A stretch of 64,000 nt of DNA from Margaritifera margaritifera (GCA_029931535.1 JAQPZY010001659.1:6888001-6952000), one strand, 5' to 3'. Counted from the first letter of the stretch, positions 39,313-51,930 are shown. Notes: a model not told the origin generated them from the letters alone. Translations and numbers: made by a program.

Positions 39313-41300
39313 AGTCTATGTTGTTCGTCCTTCGAGTTGGAAGATGACCATGTCATCACTAACTGGTTTGATATCTGTGAGTTCGTGAGAAAAGGCCTAT
39401 TTGTGCTCTGAACCGTCTGTGGCACATTGTACAGGAGCTGCCGCATGGGGATCTTGATCAACAGAGGACGTGCTGCAGTTCTGAGATTTACGTTGCTCGC
39501 GCTTCTGCACTGTCTCTGCAATTCTTCTCGGCTCAAAGTATGTTGCTCCAGTATGGATGAGATTGCGCCAGGTAGAACGTTTCTGTGCGAGATATTCCCA
39601 AGACTCAGGGTAAATGTTGAAATGTTTCAAGGATGACTTGAGGGAATCTTTGAAGCGTTTCTTTTGACAGTCTTGAGATTGCTTTCCCTCATCAAGCTCA
39701 CCGTAGAAGATCTTCTTTGGTAGTCGCTCTTCTGACATCCTGGTGACGTGGCCTGCCCATCTCATATGTGATTTCATCAGCAGAGTGTGGACGCTTTGAA
39801 TGCCTGCTCGTGTGAGAACCTCAGTGTCTGGGATCTTGTCCTGCCATCTTATCCTCATCAGTTTCCTCAGGCAGCCCATGTGAAAATGGTTCAGCTTCTT
39901 TTCATGGCGTCTGTACAACGTCTAGGTTTCGCATGCATACAGCAGGGCTGTCAACACAATGGATTTGTAGACCTTCAATTTTATTTGTAGACTGATGCCT
40001 CTGAGCTCCCACATATTTCCGTGTAGTCTGTCAAAGGCCACACTTGCTTTAGCAATTCTGGCGTTGGTTTCATCATCGATGTGGACTGCACGTGACAGTG
40101 AACTGCTCATATAAGTGAACTTGTTCACTGCCAGGAGGGTTTGGCCATTTACTGTGATGGTAGTCTATACGTAAGGCTTTCCTGGTACAGGTTGGTGCAT
40201 CACCTCTGTCTTTTTGATGCTGATTGTAAGACCGATATTGTCACAAGCTGAAGAGAAATGGTCTATACTATGTTGCATGTCAGACCCAGATTTGACATTC
40301 AGGAAACAGTCGTCAGCGAACAGGAGATCACGAACAGTCACTTCCTGTAACTTAGTCTTTGCCATGTAGTCTCCTCAGATTGAAGAGCTTGCCATCAGTC
40401 TGGTATCTGATGTCAATCCCAGTGTCATAGTCACGGAAGGCATCAAAAAGCATGTCTGAGAACATTATACTGAAGAGGGTTGAGGCCAACACACAGCCTT
40501 GCTTGACTCCATTGGTGACTAGGTATAGTTCAGATGACTCACCGTCTTCTTCATAAAATTTGTCCTTGATCTCATCTGGGTTGGTCATGGTGGGTGCATA
40601 GTTGCATGTCTTTTTCCATAAAATGGGAGTCTCATCTGCATTAGTCTGTCATATACGCCCTTTGGAAGATTTGTGAGCTTGCTGATTAGCTGTGATTTGA
40701 TGGCAAACCCAACACTATCTTCACGTTGCTCTTCTTTACTTCGGCCACTCCAGAAGAAGATGTAACCGGCTTCTACTTCGGTGAGTTGTCCTTCCTCAGC
40801 TAGGCGAGTTTCATCCAGGGCTGCTATCTGGATGTTGAATCTTGACAGTTCTCTACCAATTAAAGCTGTTCCTCTCTCTGGTCTATCTGTTGATGTACAG
40901 TCGATAAGTGTTTGCACATTCCAGGCACCGATAGTGTGTTGCGTCACCTTTGTCTTCTTGTTAGATTTTTGATCGTTAAGGTGGGATCCCCGTCAGCCGC
41001 GGTATGCTGACCAGGGTTAAGGTGAAGCATGCAATGTTTATGGCACCTTTTCTAGCCCCTTTCTCATGCTACGGCGGTGAGCGGTGTGATCCTTAAAAGG
41101 GCTGCTGAGTCGCACAGGAGGCTGCCGAGTTCCACTACCCCTTCGGTCCAGTGAAAAGCGACCCCATGTCCTGAGCCGCCTGTGTTCAGGTCTGTAGCTA
41201 CAGCTCTCAGTATATCCACACCTGCTTCTTTGCCGCTCGTAAATCGCCATAGGACTTGAAGGTATCTGGTGGGGGGTAAGGAATGATGTCACGACTTGCG
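39300..41300 (-). mobile_element. RTE-type LINE with large internal deletion
   Basis: On the minus strand the 5' part (41292-41038) reads 'YRPEHRRLRTWGRFSLDRRG', typical of RTE-like mollusc elements as I recall them. Next comes the endonuclease start, 'AWNVQTLIDC' and 'IAALDETRLAEEG' (40947-40585). The text then passes from 'NPDEIKDKFYE' straight into the RT text 'LYLVTNGVKQGCVL' near 40545, so the rest of the endonuclease and the RT N-terminus are deleted. The catalytic 'LFADDC' lies at about 40302-40328. 'IDDETNARIAKASVAF' (near 40050) and 'KLNHFHMGCLRKL' to 'LPKKIFYGELDEG' (39900-39700) complete the C-terminus. Frame breaks occur at 40165, near 39920 and elsewhere. It is inserted antisense to the RING gene. 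Confidence 0.9.
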
Positions 41301-43895
41301 CGTGAGTTGGATTTAAGTGAGGGAAAGTTGCGCAGAGTCACCCTCACTCTCTCGTCCAAACCTGTCTGAATGTAGTGGCACCAACTACTCTACCAAACAC
41401 AGTCAAAGAGTAATATTTACTACTATACCTACTCCTTCCTAGTGAAAGACCGATTTTACGCCTCGGCTTTTAAAGAATATGTATTTCTCTCAGTCGATAG
41501 GCTGAAATGAAGAGGTATCGCCAAATGAAGTTTTAAAGATATAAATCTCTTGTACATAAGTGGATCTTGAATTAAATGTACTTTTATGTATAATTCACAA
41601 ATTATTGTCATATTGGTGCGAAGTCAATACTACATAATAGTAATAGTTATGTCAATATTACTTGCTGTAATGATATAAACGTATTTTTTCAATTCACCAT
41701 TCATGTATCAGTTATAATTATGAGGAAAATAAATTGTAAGAAGCTGACGTTGATGAATGGATGTATATATAAATTATGATTTATTTATATTACTGATGTT
41801 GATAATTGATTTTATTATTTTTGTCATTTCATGTGAAATGGTTACTTTGGATCACTTCAGGGTGTAAGTATATTATTTCAGTATTTTTTCCTCGTATACA
41901 GAAATACAGTAGTCGTAAAAAAAAATAATGTGCACTTTCTTAAACTGTAGAGGTCATTTATACAGTGGGTCACCACAGGGTGTACTTTGAAAGGTGGTAA
42001 TAATGATTTGCATTCCCATTGATTTCGAGGCTACACATATAAAAGTAAATCTTCGTTTATTTGAGAGCGTCCGTTTGTGCATGTGTGTGTTTATGTGTCT
42101 CTTTAAAAAGAGAGCTGGTATCCTAGGTACATTGTCATCCTTATGCTTATATGAAAAAGCATGCAGCTATGATAACATAGAGAAGTGCCTTTAGCATAAA
42201 ATAACAGTCTTTCAAACAGCTGTGATAACAGAGAAATATTTTAGCATAATAGAAGTCTTTCAAACAGATGTAGAAATGCAAGACTTTTGTTTTTTCTTTA
42301 ATAAAATTTAGTGACACACAGCGTGTCTCCAAAATTTATTCAAACGTTCTTTTCATGTGTTCTATATAATGTTCTGTGTAATATTCTTAAATAAATAGAC
42401 AATTCCTTCACGTCTTTTTGGTCATTAGTTTTCCCTAATGCTGAAAAGGAAGCTACACAAATGTCATATATAACTGAATATATCTCATCTATTGCCTTCA
42501 ATGACACTTGTTCGCGCGGTATAATACAGCCTTATTACATGGGCATTCCGTCTCCTTTGTATATCGGAGTTGTGTTTCTTCTCGACATAAAGTTGCGTGT
42601 TTGACAGCTAAATTGCCAAGAGTCATAAAACCTGTTATTATTTACAGATAGTCTAGGCGAAACTCTTCATGTTTACCGATGTCTTAAGCTCAATATAGTT
42701 TGTAACAGTTGTACTTGCAATTCAAGTTTGACAGTTCAGGTAAATTTAAAGTGTAAGGCACGATCTTACTGAAATTAGATCGATGATGCACATTCCCGCT
42801 TTAAAGGGTACGAATTCAACAGAGAATTTGTCAGGTTTTATTGACTAGTTTGTTACCCTGGTTTTGTTTGATATTTAAAAAGCCAAAATATATTTAAATC
42901 TTGTCAGTCAATGTATACAATGTGAAATTTAAAAAAAAAAAATATTTAAAAAACAAAACAAAAAACACAAAAAAAAACCAGTATGCAAACATGTAAAGCA
43001 TTACTATTTTTATTAGTATTGTTATTACTTTTTTTTTTAATAAAAAATGTTATTACGAAGAATTGTGATTTAACTCGATAAAATGACAGCTAGATAAATT
43101 ACCTAGTGTTGAAGTTTTTACTTTTATTTTTCATGATTTGTTTCCCATTGGATGGATGCATACCAACAGGGGGTAAGTTGCTATTTTTAAACCTACAGAG
43201 CAAACTGTACAAGCTTCTTCGTAATTTACATTAATTATGTATGTCTGGCTCTATACGTTAGATAATTCTTTCAGAACATTAACACACGCCACGATATTAT
43301 CTTCATTCTTTTTAATTTAATACAAGTAAATGATCGTATTACTTTCTACAATAGTTCTCATTTGAAGTCTCTACTTTGAAGTTACTTTTGCCTCCGGGGC
43401 TAGAAAATTTGGATATATAAGTGCCAAACACTATTTTTACTATGTTATACGATTGAAATGCACATTAGATAGAATTAAGTTATATGTGCAAAATGAACTT
43501 CAGGGGCAGCTTTGAGTCCAATAATAAGAACATACCCCAAAAATGTTTATTTAAAGGTAAATTATACTTTTCAGTATTTATTAATATGGAAATTCGTTCA
43601 AGTTATGCACACACAAAAAAATAATAATAATAATTTAAAAAAAATGGACATTGGTCGGTTTCTTAAAGACTCTTTCAGAATCACTAGAACTCTGAGATTT
43701 CATTTTCAGCTCTTCCGGAGTAGAACTGTATCCAAAGGGTTTTTAGACTGCCCCTGGAATTATATAAGGTTCTCTGTTCTGTGCAATTAAACAATCAGTC
43801 AAATATCAAATCTATAATTTGTTATTCGCTTTGTCTGTCTGTAAACTTATATGTATTATTACATACGAAATACTGATTTTCTTTTCCAATTTCAG
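41301..43895. other. Rest of RING intron, non-coding
   Basis: No gene. A short duplication of about 55 bp lies at 42168-42275 ('gataacagagaa', 'ttagcataa', 'gtctttcaaacag'). A- and T-rich runs occur near 42925-43045. Confidence 0.4.
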
Positions 43896-43961
43896 ACGTG
43901 TTTTAAGTGTGGTAAACTAGACTACCAGCCAGGATGCATGACGGGATACCACAAAGCATAA
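43896..43961 (+). CDS. RING finger / TRAF-type zinc finger protein, last exon
   Basis: Twenty-one codons plus TAA, entered in phase 0 after a pyrimidine-rich tract and CAG acceptor at 43893-43895. The peptide TCFKCGKLDYQPGCMTGYH adds C291, C294, C303 and H308, the second half of the C-terminal Cys/His module begun in exon 1 (C267, C270, C284, H287). That complementary pattern, together with the matching phase, is the reason for joining two exons 10.9 kb apart. The spacing between H287 and C291 is short, so a small intermediate exon could be missing. No canonical AATAAA was seen close downstream. Confidence 0.7.
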   Translation, partial: TCFKCGKLDYQPGCMTGYHKA

Positions 43962-44326
43962 CATCGCCTGCACTTTTTTTCTCCCCTTTTTAAATATCCT
44001 CACGTCTGATAATTGCATTAATTTTAGTGATATTCATGTACTCATACAGGTAGAAACAGTGTTTGACAATCAGCCTATTCCCATAATGTGCATGATATAG
44101 TAGAACCTGGTTTATTCGAACAACGGACGCAGAAATATTCAAACAAACATGTGAAGGGATAAACATGCCTGGATTACACGAAAGATGGGTGTGGGTGTAG
44201 TTGGGATACACTTGTGGCTCAGACTCCGAATGAATCAGGATTGGATAAAAGAACATCATGTGTATTATATATGTAGATAGAGTAAAATAATAGTGGCACA
44301 TATTTTATTTAAACTGCATATGCATG

Positions 44327-44474
<148 letters not shown>

Positions 44475-46342
44475 TGAAACCTGTGCACATATTACTGAAT
44501 GCAAATCTTCATGTAAATGTACTAAAAGATTTAGAATTAATTTTTACATACAGGCTTATCATCTTCGACGATATCTTCTACACGTATTGGAAAATTGTAT
44601 TGATTAACCCTTTAATCACCCTGTTACGCCCAGAACATATATTATTTATCATAGATGATAGTAAAACATTATTTATTATTTTTCCAGGAATGTAAAAGAA
44701 ATACTGGCACCTATTGTTATGAAAGTTTAGTGCATTTATTCTCTAAGTCATTGATTATATTTGATTGTTGATAAATTATGTCTACTTTTTGCTCGATTCT
44801 TTCTCATTTGCAATAGATATATTATGATAAGATGTTGTAATTGCCTTCTATATTTATTTCTTATCAATGAATTTACACAGAGGCAGAAAACACAAACACA
44901 TGTACATTCAAGGAAAGAAATAAGTTGTTACTGATAGTCTTTTACGCACATAATATTCTGCTTATTAAGTTTCTATTACTTATATATGGTATTCAATTAA
45001 GCTTTTTATGTTATGTTAATAAGTATACTAATAAAACATATACGCTTAGATATTTTGTTCATTTTGACATACATAAGCTAAGCTAAGCAGGCCTTTTTTT
45101 TTTTTTTTTTTTTGGCTTAATGTAGTTTAAGTCTTTTTTGCCGTACTGTGGTAAAATTTGCAGACTGTAAGAATGACATTCTTTGATGTCCTGAAATAAA
45201 CTACAATGTTATGGATATAAATCAATTATTTTAGAATGATATGCAAACTTGTAGCGAAAACACGTAGTTTCACATAACTGAAGGCTTCTAAGTAACTATA
45301 CTGTATGGAAGGAGGTCGGAAGAATTATGAAATTCATCCCAATTTCCAACCGTTGAAAGTAAAATTGTTTGAGATTGAATCACAAATTAATTGTTATGGT
45401 TTAAACTTGTAGCCACAAGCTATAAACACGATACAAGCGACGAACATGCAGTTAAGTTAGGTAATGAACTGTCCAAAATAAAAGTAAAGAATTCTTTAAA
45501 AACAACTGAAAAATGCATGATGCTTTAAGCTATCCTCCATATACGTATGTGTGCGAATGGACAGTTATTTGATTAAACTAAGTTGTCTGTTAATATGTAC
45601 AAGAAAAATATCATCAAAATATAGGGATCTCGCATGGTACTTCATACGTAGGGTATTGTGACATGCATACATACATATATAACAGAGTATTGTGACATCC
45701 ATCCATCCATCCATCCATACACACATACATACAACCTTATGCAACTATATTCATATCTCGTCATATTTGTGCAAGCGATGATGATGACTATATTTGATAA
45801 TACGTCCTTGCTAGACCAAGAGCATGAACTGAAAAACTGATAAATAAATATGCTCGTCATGGGGAAGAACTATATATATTAAATTTCATGTACACGACAT
45901 TCTCATCAGATCAGACAACATTGTCAAACTTCTTAGTTAATTAGAGTGTCATTTTACAAGTGTGCTATTCCGTGTTGCATATATAGATGTTTTGAATGAG
46001 TTTTAAATAAAGTTGACAGGTGAAATAAAATGATATTCAGTTATCGCTGGACCAGAATATCAAAGTTAAGGGTATCGGAAGGACATTTATCGTGTGCGTG
46101 ACCTTAAATTTTAAGGATTAAAAAGCGACAATATTCATGTATCTTGGGATAACTAGTGTATTTCAATAAAAAAAAAAAAAGATTTTAATCAGTAAGGTTA
46201 TCAGGGTCTTGCTTTCTTAAAACATATAGATTATTTGCACTTCAATTTATATACTGCATTTGAAACATACTAGGAAGACGCCTTATTCAACTTCACTGCA
46301 TATTGAAATCTGAGATGAAAGTGGATAAGTACGTAATGAGGT

Positions 46343-46402
<60 letters not shown>
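46343..46402. repeat. (TA)n microsatellite
   Basis: About 29 uninterrupted TA units. Confidence 0.95.
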
Positions 46403-46406
<4 letters not shown>

Positions 46407-46550
46407 CTACATTACAAATGACTATATACTGTTTTTTTTTAAACAAATACTTTTAATATTTAGTGCAACGGTATCTTGGTTTTGGAACTTGAAAGTCGTC
46501 GCCCCTAACCAGGTCGGTGATTTCCTACAGTTTCTCCAGTTTCATCTCTT

Positions 46551-46551
46551 G

Positions 46552-46589
<38 letters not shown>
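46551..46589. repeat. Poly-A tract
   Basis: A run of about 39 A. It may be the tail of a retroposed sequence, but no body was recognised. Confidence 0.9.
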
Positions 46590-46590
<1 letters not shown>

Positions 46591-47049
46591 ACAAAGAAAG
46601 AAACAAATAACACGATACGCCAACATTTGAGATGTCGGGAGTACGTTGTCTAAATTATATGTATTAGAACCTGTACGATCGACGTTCCATTTTCAAGACT
46701 TGAAAATTTGTTACATGGTTATCCTCAAATAATAATGTAACCCCCACCCCCACTTTTATCAAGTTGTCATCAGGCGATTGCTACGGTGCATCAAACACTG
46801 CAATAAGATAGCACCTATCGTTGCATTATTTTCTTCTGTCTAGGGCAGTTTTCACAAATATTCATTTTTCTCTGGAACAAACTTTAAAAAAGAAGGATTC
46901 ATACTGGAATACTTTTTAAAAATTCATATATATGAAGAAAAAAAATTTAGTTTTGTGTCGAAGAGATGCTTGTTACCATGTATGTCACCAGAACATTTTC
47001 GTGGAAATTTTGTGTAGAAAATTCGGTTGACAGCTTTGGATAGCGGCAA

Positions 47050-47152
47050 AGGGGCGATAAGCCGGCACTTCTTATGATAGGGTATTTTTCCCGCGTCATA
47101 GGAATTAGGTCAAGTTTTAAAGAAAGCGCCTGTAGGCCCCTACTTTTAACCG
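47050..47152 (+). other. Candidate non-coding first exon of NUDT1
   Basis: A locally GC-richer segment ends in a textbook donor, CCG|GTGAGTAG (47152/47153). The first coding exon of NUDT1 is preceded by a good acceptor, ttctgttcaatgtattcttcag, ending at 48420. A 5' UTR exon here is plausible but rests only on the splice signals. A 5' boundary cannot be given. Confidence 0.3.
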
Positions 47153-47608
47153 GTGAGTAGAATCGTATATCTTTTGGGTAAACGTCTATGGATATAACTA
47201 ACAGACGATTCTTCTTAATAAACTATTTGCTACACATGGGCAAAGTCGATCGCGTATGTTCAGACCCATGTATTCTTGATGTAATTGCAGAATACTTACT
47301 GTACGCAACATGTGAGGTGCCTATTTCCGTTGGTGATATATTTTCGGTGAATTGTCGGCTTGGATGCATATTTCAACGTGAATTTAAATGTTTCTATTTC
47401 ATTTTTTTTTACGAGAAACTTGTCAAAGCCAGTACAGTTAGTCGTTAAAATCTGAAAACTGTAGAATGTTTCTATATTTTCGACTTGCATGGTCACACCG
47501 CAACATCGTATAATAAACCAACTATCTCACAACTATCACAGTAAATCGTGAAGATTTGTCTCCCTTCAAAGCCATCGTCAACCTTGTCTTCTTTCGCTGT
47601 ATTCATTA

Positions 47609-47610
<2 letters not shown>

Positions 47611-47678
<68 letters not shown>
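47611..47678. repeat. (CT)n microsatellite
   Basis: About 34 CT units. Confidence 0.95.
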
Positions 47679-47682
<4 letters not shown>

Positions 47683-47929
47683 CTAATTTTGAAAAGTTTT
47701 TAATTTGGTTTTTGAGGATTCAGCAGGTGTGATTACTATTTGTGGTAACGAAATCTAGTCTTTGAGTGTTGGTGGGAAAAAGTTGAATTTGTAACTATCA
47801 GTTTGTGAGTATGGTATCAGATAAGCATATTCATGTTGATGGCCACTGGTTCTTTTTGGTTTGATTAAATTGTAGCAGGGTAATTTTTTTTTTTTTTTTT
47901 AATAACTTTTTAGAAAAATAATTTGTTTT

Positions 47930-47963
<34 letters not shown>

Positions 47964-48194
47964 GGTTTCCTAACTATCAAGACAATCTTATAATTTTATT
48001 TAGAAAAAGGCAAATTCGGGTACTTAAATCGTCATATGAGACAGAAAGAATTTGCATGGATTTGTAAGAGATGAAAAATGTCCCAGTATTGGGCATTTTC
48101 ACCCAAGATTTAACCTCATGGAGAGACGATTCACATGTGAAGTGAACTTTCTTTTGGCGAAAACTGTGGAGTGTAACCTGCACAGGTGGTTATA

Positions 48195-48365
48195 TTGACA
48201 TATTGAAAATCTTGTTATTGCTACTTCTCCAAAACAAATGGTTGACGTAGCATGGAGTTTTCACTAAAAGACTCCTTATGATATCTAGTTAGTCATAAAC
48301 GAAAATAGTCCATATCAGACCTCCAATATTGCCACAACGGTAGCTCTCTTGAAAATCTTTGTTGA
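48195..48365 (+). repeat. Copy of the 'cttgttattgctacttctcc' dispersed repeat
   Basis: It shares with 53680-54312 and 56358-56600 the order 'gaaaatcttgttattgctacttctcc', 'gttttcactaaaagact.cttatgat.tctagtt.gtc' and 'aatat.gcca'. It ends about 55 bp before the putative acceptor of the NUDT1 coding exon. Confidence 0.65.
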
Positions 48366-48440
48366 TGGTTTGTTATTTGTTTGTTTCATTTAACGTTGTT
48401 CTGTTCAATGTATTCTTCAGCATCGCTTCAAACTATACTA

Positions 48441-48592
48441 ATGGTTGCTAATAAGCTTCTGACACTGGTGTTTGTCAGAGAGCCGAAGAGGGTCTTGCTA
48501 GGATTCAAGAAGCGGGGATTTGGTATGGGACGTTGGAATGGTTTTGGCGGAAAAGTAGAACCAGGGGAGACAATCTTCCAAGCTGCACTGAG
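48441..48592 (+). CDS. NUDT1: NUDT1 (MTH1), 8-oxo-dGTP diphosphatase, coding exon 1
   Basis: NUDT1 hydrolyses 8-oxo-dGTP, 2-OH-dATP and related oxidised purine nucleotides to monophosphates, keeping them out of DNA in the cytosol, mitochondria and nucleus. This exon encodes residues 1-50 and two bases of codon 51. It contains N33, equivalent to the human substrate-binding Asn33, '[10 protein letters not shown]', and the start of the Nudix box (G37, E43). The ATG at 48441 is chosen because it sits just after an acceptor at 48420 and aligns with the human N-terminus. The open frame extends upstream to 48381, but that part crosses the acceptor. The donor is CTGAG|GTAATG at 48592/48593. Confidence 0.93.
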
Positions 48593-49082
48593 GTAATGAG
48601 AGAGAGAGGGGGAGAGTTATTTAGATATAAAATTCAAATACATGGAATTCTCATCAACCACTTTGATCCTGATTACAACTAAATTCTCTCAGTCACATCA
48701 ATGCATATTCTGTATCCAATGCTTTAAACTCAGACTCCCTCTCAATTCAGACAATTTTTTTCCACCCGTAAGTATTCTTGTCATTGAGAAGTTTTACTGT
48801 TATGTCCTATTTAGTCTTTGTGACATTATATTTATGCTACACACTTGATAATTTACAAGAAAACTTTTTGTATGCTGGTGTAGACATGGAGCAAGACATG
48901 GATATTACTTTTCCATTCAAAATGGAGATGCAGGTTGTGTCATATTGCTGAGATATTTGTAAAAAAAACCCATTAAGTTGTACTAGGATATTTCTTAGCT
49001 GACTTTGCAATTACTGGTAAGCAGTCAGTCATAGCAAAATTAAGAGCCAAGTATAATTTGATAATGCATTGTATTAATTAAT

Positions 49083-49301
49083 ACCATATATGCTAACATA
49101 TAAGTTGAGTTGAACTGCAAACGACATAGACCCTGATCTGCCATCGCATAACACACTGGCAGATCAGGGTCTATGTTGTCTATTCTACTGATTACTTCCA
49201 ACATACTGCATAGACCCAGATTTGCTGGCGCATTATGTGATGGCAGATCAGGGTCTATGCAGTTTGCAGTTGGACTGAATTTATAAGTGAGTATATATGG
49301 T
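49083..49301 (-). mobile_element. Double-hairpin palindromic MITE, copy 3
   Basis: 219 bp, in NUDT1 intron 1. The order of the two internal hairpins ('catagac...gtctatgttg' first, 'tgcatagac...gtctatgca' second) is reversed relative to copy 1, so this copy is inverted. The ends read TACCATATATGC and ATATATGGTA, consistent with a TA target-site duplication. The shared stem text is CTGATCTGCC/GGCAGATCAG. Confidence 0.85.
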
Positions 49302-49389
49302 ATCTGAAATCTTTGCCACAATGGGCTCCCCAGTATTTGTATTATATATATATATTTTTATCACACTTTTGATGCTGATGGATATGCAT

Positions 49390-49601
49390 ATATCATGTAA
49401 TGTAATGTAATCAAAGATGTATCAATGATCATTTTTGGAATGTATCATGTAATGTAATGTAATCAAAGATGTATCAATGATTGTTTTTGAAATGTATCAT
49501 GTAATGCAATGTAATCAAAGATGTATCAATGATCAGTTTTGGAATGTATCATGTAATGTAATGTAATCAGAGATGTATCAATGATCATTTTTGGAATGTA
49601 T
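49390..49601. repeat. 52-bp minisatellite, 4 copies
   Basis: The unit reads 'gtatcatgtaatgtaatgta' followed by 'atcaaagatgtatcaatgat' and 'catttttggaat'. Copies start near 49390, 49442, 49494 and 49546. It lies in NUDT1 intron 1. Confidence 0.95.
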
Positions 49602-49696
49602 AAAGTTATGATGATCAAATCGGATAAAAATCTGTAACCATATTGTTGAATTTAAGTAACTTCTTTATAACATTCCACTAATTTTGTGTGTTCAAG

Positions 49697-49842
49697 GGAA
49701 CTACAAGAGGAGAGCGGTTTGAGAGCAAAGAATCTACAAGAGGTAGGACTGTTGAAGTTTGAATTTGTTGGCGACCCGCAGCTTCTTGAAGTTCACGTCT
49801 TCACAACATTTGAATATGAGGAACAACCGTCAGAATCTCCAG
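49697..49842 (+). CDS. NUDT1: NUDT1 (MTH1), coding exon 2
   Basis: This exon encodes the rest of codon 51 to the first base of codon 100. It completes the Nudix box: G37-x5-E43-x7-R51-E52-L53-x-E55-E56-x-G58-L59, with the metal-binding glutamates E52, E55 and E56 all present. 'FEFVGDPQLLEVHVF' follows, as in animal MTH1. The acceptor is ttcaag (ending 49696) and the donor ccag|GTATGT (49842/49843). The phases (2 in, 1 out) fit both neighbouring exons. Confidence 0.93.
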
Positions 49843-50575
49843 GTATGTATGCATAATATGGCATTCATTTAATCCCTGAGATTAAGCAATTAGATGTCTT
49901 TATTCATTCCTCTGATGAAGTGAACTTGATTTATTTTATATTTTCATGAACATGCTTTAATAGACAATTTTTAAACATCACTTCTTGTTTTCTTTTTAGA
50001 AATAGGTGTTAAAAGAAGGACTAACAGATGTTTTTTCCCTATTCTTATGCCCCCACTGTTTGCAGGAGAGGCACCTTGACTTGGTTCTATCCATTTGTCT
50101 CTCCTTCCATCCATATCTCTTTACATCTGTACCTTCAAGCTTGTCTGCACAATTAGCCTGAAAGTACTTGATGTAGATAAATAAAATAATTTATAATCTT
50201 TTAAAACAATTTTTGGGGACTGATTTTTATTTTTAAACCTTGTTTGCATGATTATGCAAAAAGTGCCTGACCTGAACAAATAAATGTTGATGGTTTGGTT
50301 CCGATCCAAATGTAGATTGTTACATTATTTCAATGATTGATTGGATTTGTTATTGTGGGGTGTTTTTCTTTGACTTTTTTTGACTTGGTTTTTAACAGTT
50401 AAAACAATGTCTCAGAAATATGCAAAACTACTTGATTCAGACCAATGAAATTTGGTAGACATATTTCAATCTTTATGCAAATGACCTGATTTGATTTTCA
50501 TCTATTTAAAGGACTTTTTTGATATTAAAAAAAATGTCCTGACTGTTAAATTTAGACCAGCTTTGATGAAACCAT

Positions 50576-50807
50576 GTTAGCATGTTTATACTAAAGCCAC
50601 ATGCCCTTAGTAAGTGGTTTGGTATACATATTAATATGTGTATGTGGATGATTGTTAGCATATTATACAAAAGCCACATGACCTTGTTAAGTGGTTTGGT
50701 ATACATATTAATATGTGTATGTGGATGATTGTTAGCATGTTATACAAAAGCCATATGACCTTGGTAAGTGGTTTGGTATACATATTAATATGTGTATGTG
50801 GATAATT
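50576..50807. repeat. 77/78-bp minisatellite, 3 copies
   Basis: The units start with 'gttagcat' at about 50576, 50654 and 50731. Each has 'aagccacatg.cctt.gtaagtggtttggtatacatatt' and 'aatatgtgtatgtggat'. Confidence 0.95.
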
Positions 50808-51262
50808 TAAATGACTGATCAGATTTTGATACTTTCTGGACTTGTACCTTTTTGGTGAATATGTACATTGCAAACACAAATCAAGAGTCTTTGATTTATT
50901 TAAAATAACTCAGAACTTAGGTTGAGATTTTGACAGAAGCTTGTGCATTAGATTCAAATAAGGAAACCTATAACACTTATGTTGAATAAATGGTTACATC
51001 TCTGTTGTTTATCATGATATTTATTTGGTAATCTTTGCAGTTGTCATGATATAAATATATGCTAACAGTCATGGACATTTATAACAAGAAAAGAGTTATA
51101 GGACTAGTCTGAAACATTTTTTTATATTTATTTCATATTTAGTATAACCAGCATACTTTTTACCTCCTAAAAATGTATGAGCATACTCAAATGAATATAT
51201 TATTAAGCTCAATACATTTTTTATTTCATTAACTGTTACAGAGATTTGATCAACAGACTATA

Positions 51263-51598
51263 GTTATCTGACTGCCATATAGTCAAAATACACAAATATC
51301 AATGTGGAAAGTTATCTGACTGCCATATAGTCAAAATACACAAATATCAATGTGGAAAGTTATCTGACTGCCACGTAGTCAAATACACAAATATCAGTGT
51401 GGAAAGTTATCTGACTGCCATAGTCAGAATACACAAATATCAATGTGGAAAGTTATCTGACTGCCATATAGTCAAAATACACAAATATCAACGTGGAAAG
51501 TTATCAGACTGCCATGTAGTCAAAATACACAAATATCAATGTGGAAAGTTATCGGACTGCCATATAGTCAAAATACACAAATATCAATGTGGAAAGTT
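51263..51598. repeat. 48-bp minisatellite, 7 copies
   Basis: The unit is 'gttatctgactgccatatag', 'tcaaaatacacaaatatcaa', 'tgtggaaa'. Starts lie near 51263, 51311, 51359, 51406, 51452, 51500 and 51548. The ORF at 51399-51623 is a shadow of it. Confidence 0.95.
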
Positions 51599-51930
51599 CT
51601 TAATTGAGTATGAAAAGAGCTAATTTTGGTTTCTGAACCAAATTAACAGTAGCCAACTGCAATAAACAAATTTCCATGTATCCACCTTAAACCGAAAAGA
51701 AAAATAAAAGGGGCGGTGATGTTGCATAAATCACTTGAAAAGATGAGAAGATATCCTTTCACGACTGATAATAATAAACCTGTACATAGCAGATCTGAGC
51801 CAGATTTTACCAACATTTAGTTTTAAAGTTAAGTCTAGACAGAAAACATTTATTTGGTCAGTTTTAAGTCAGACCTAAATTTCAGCTAAATCTGATTACT
51901 GGATTCAAGACTTAAGTTTCAGTTCCATTG

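Noticed and set aside
48381..48440. Twenty extra N-terminal codons on NUDT1
   Set aside because: They cross a good splice acceptor at 48420, and the ATG at 48441 matches the usual family N-terminus.
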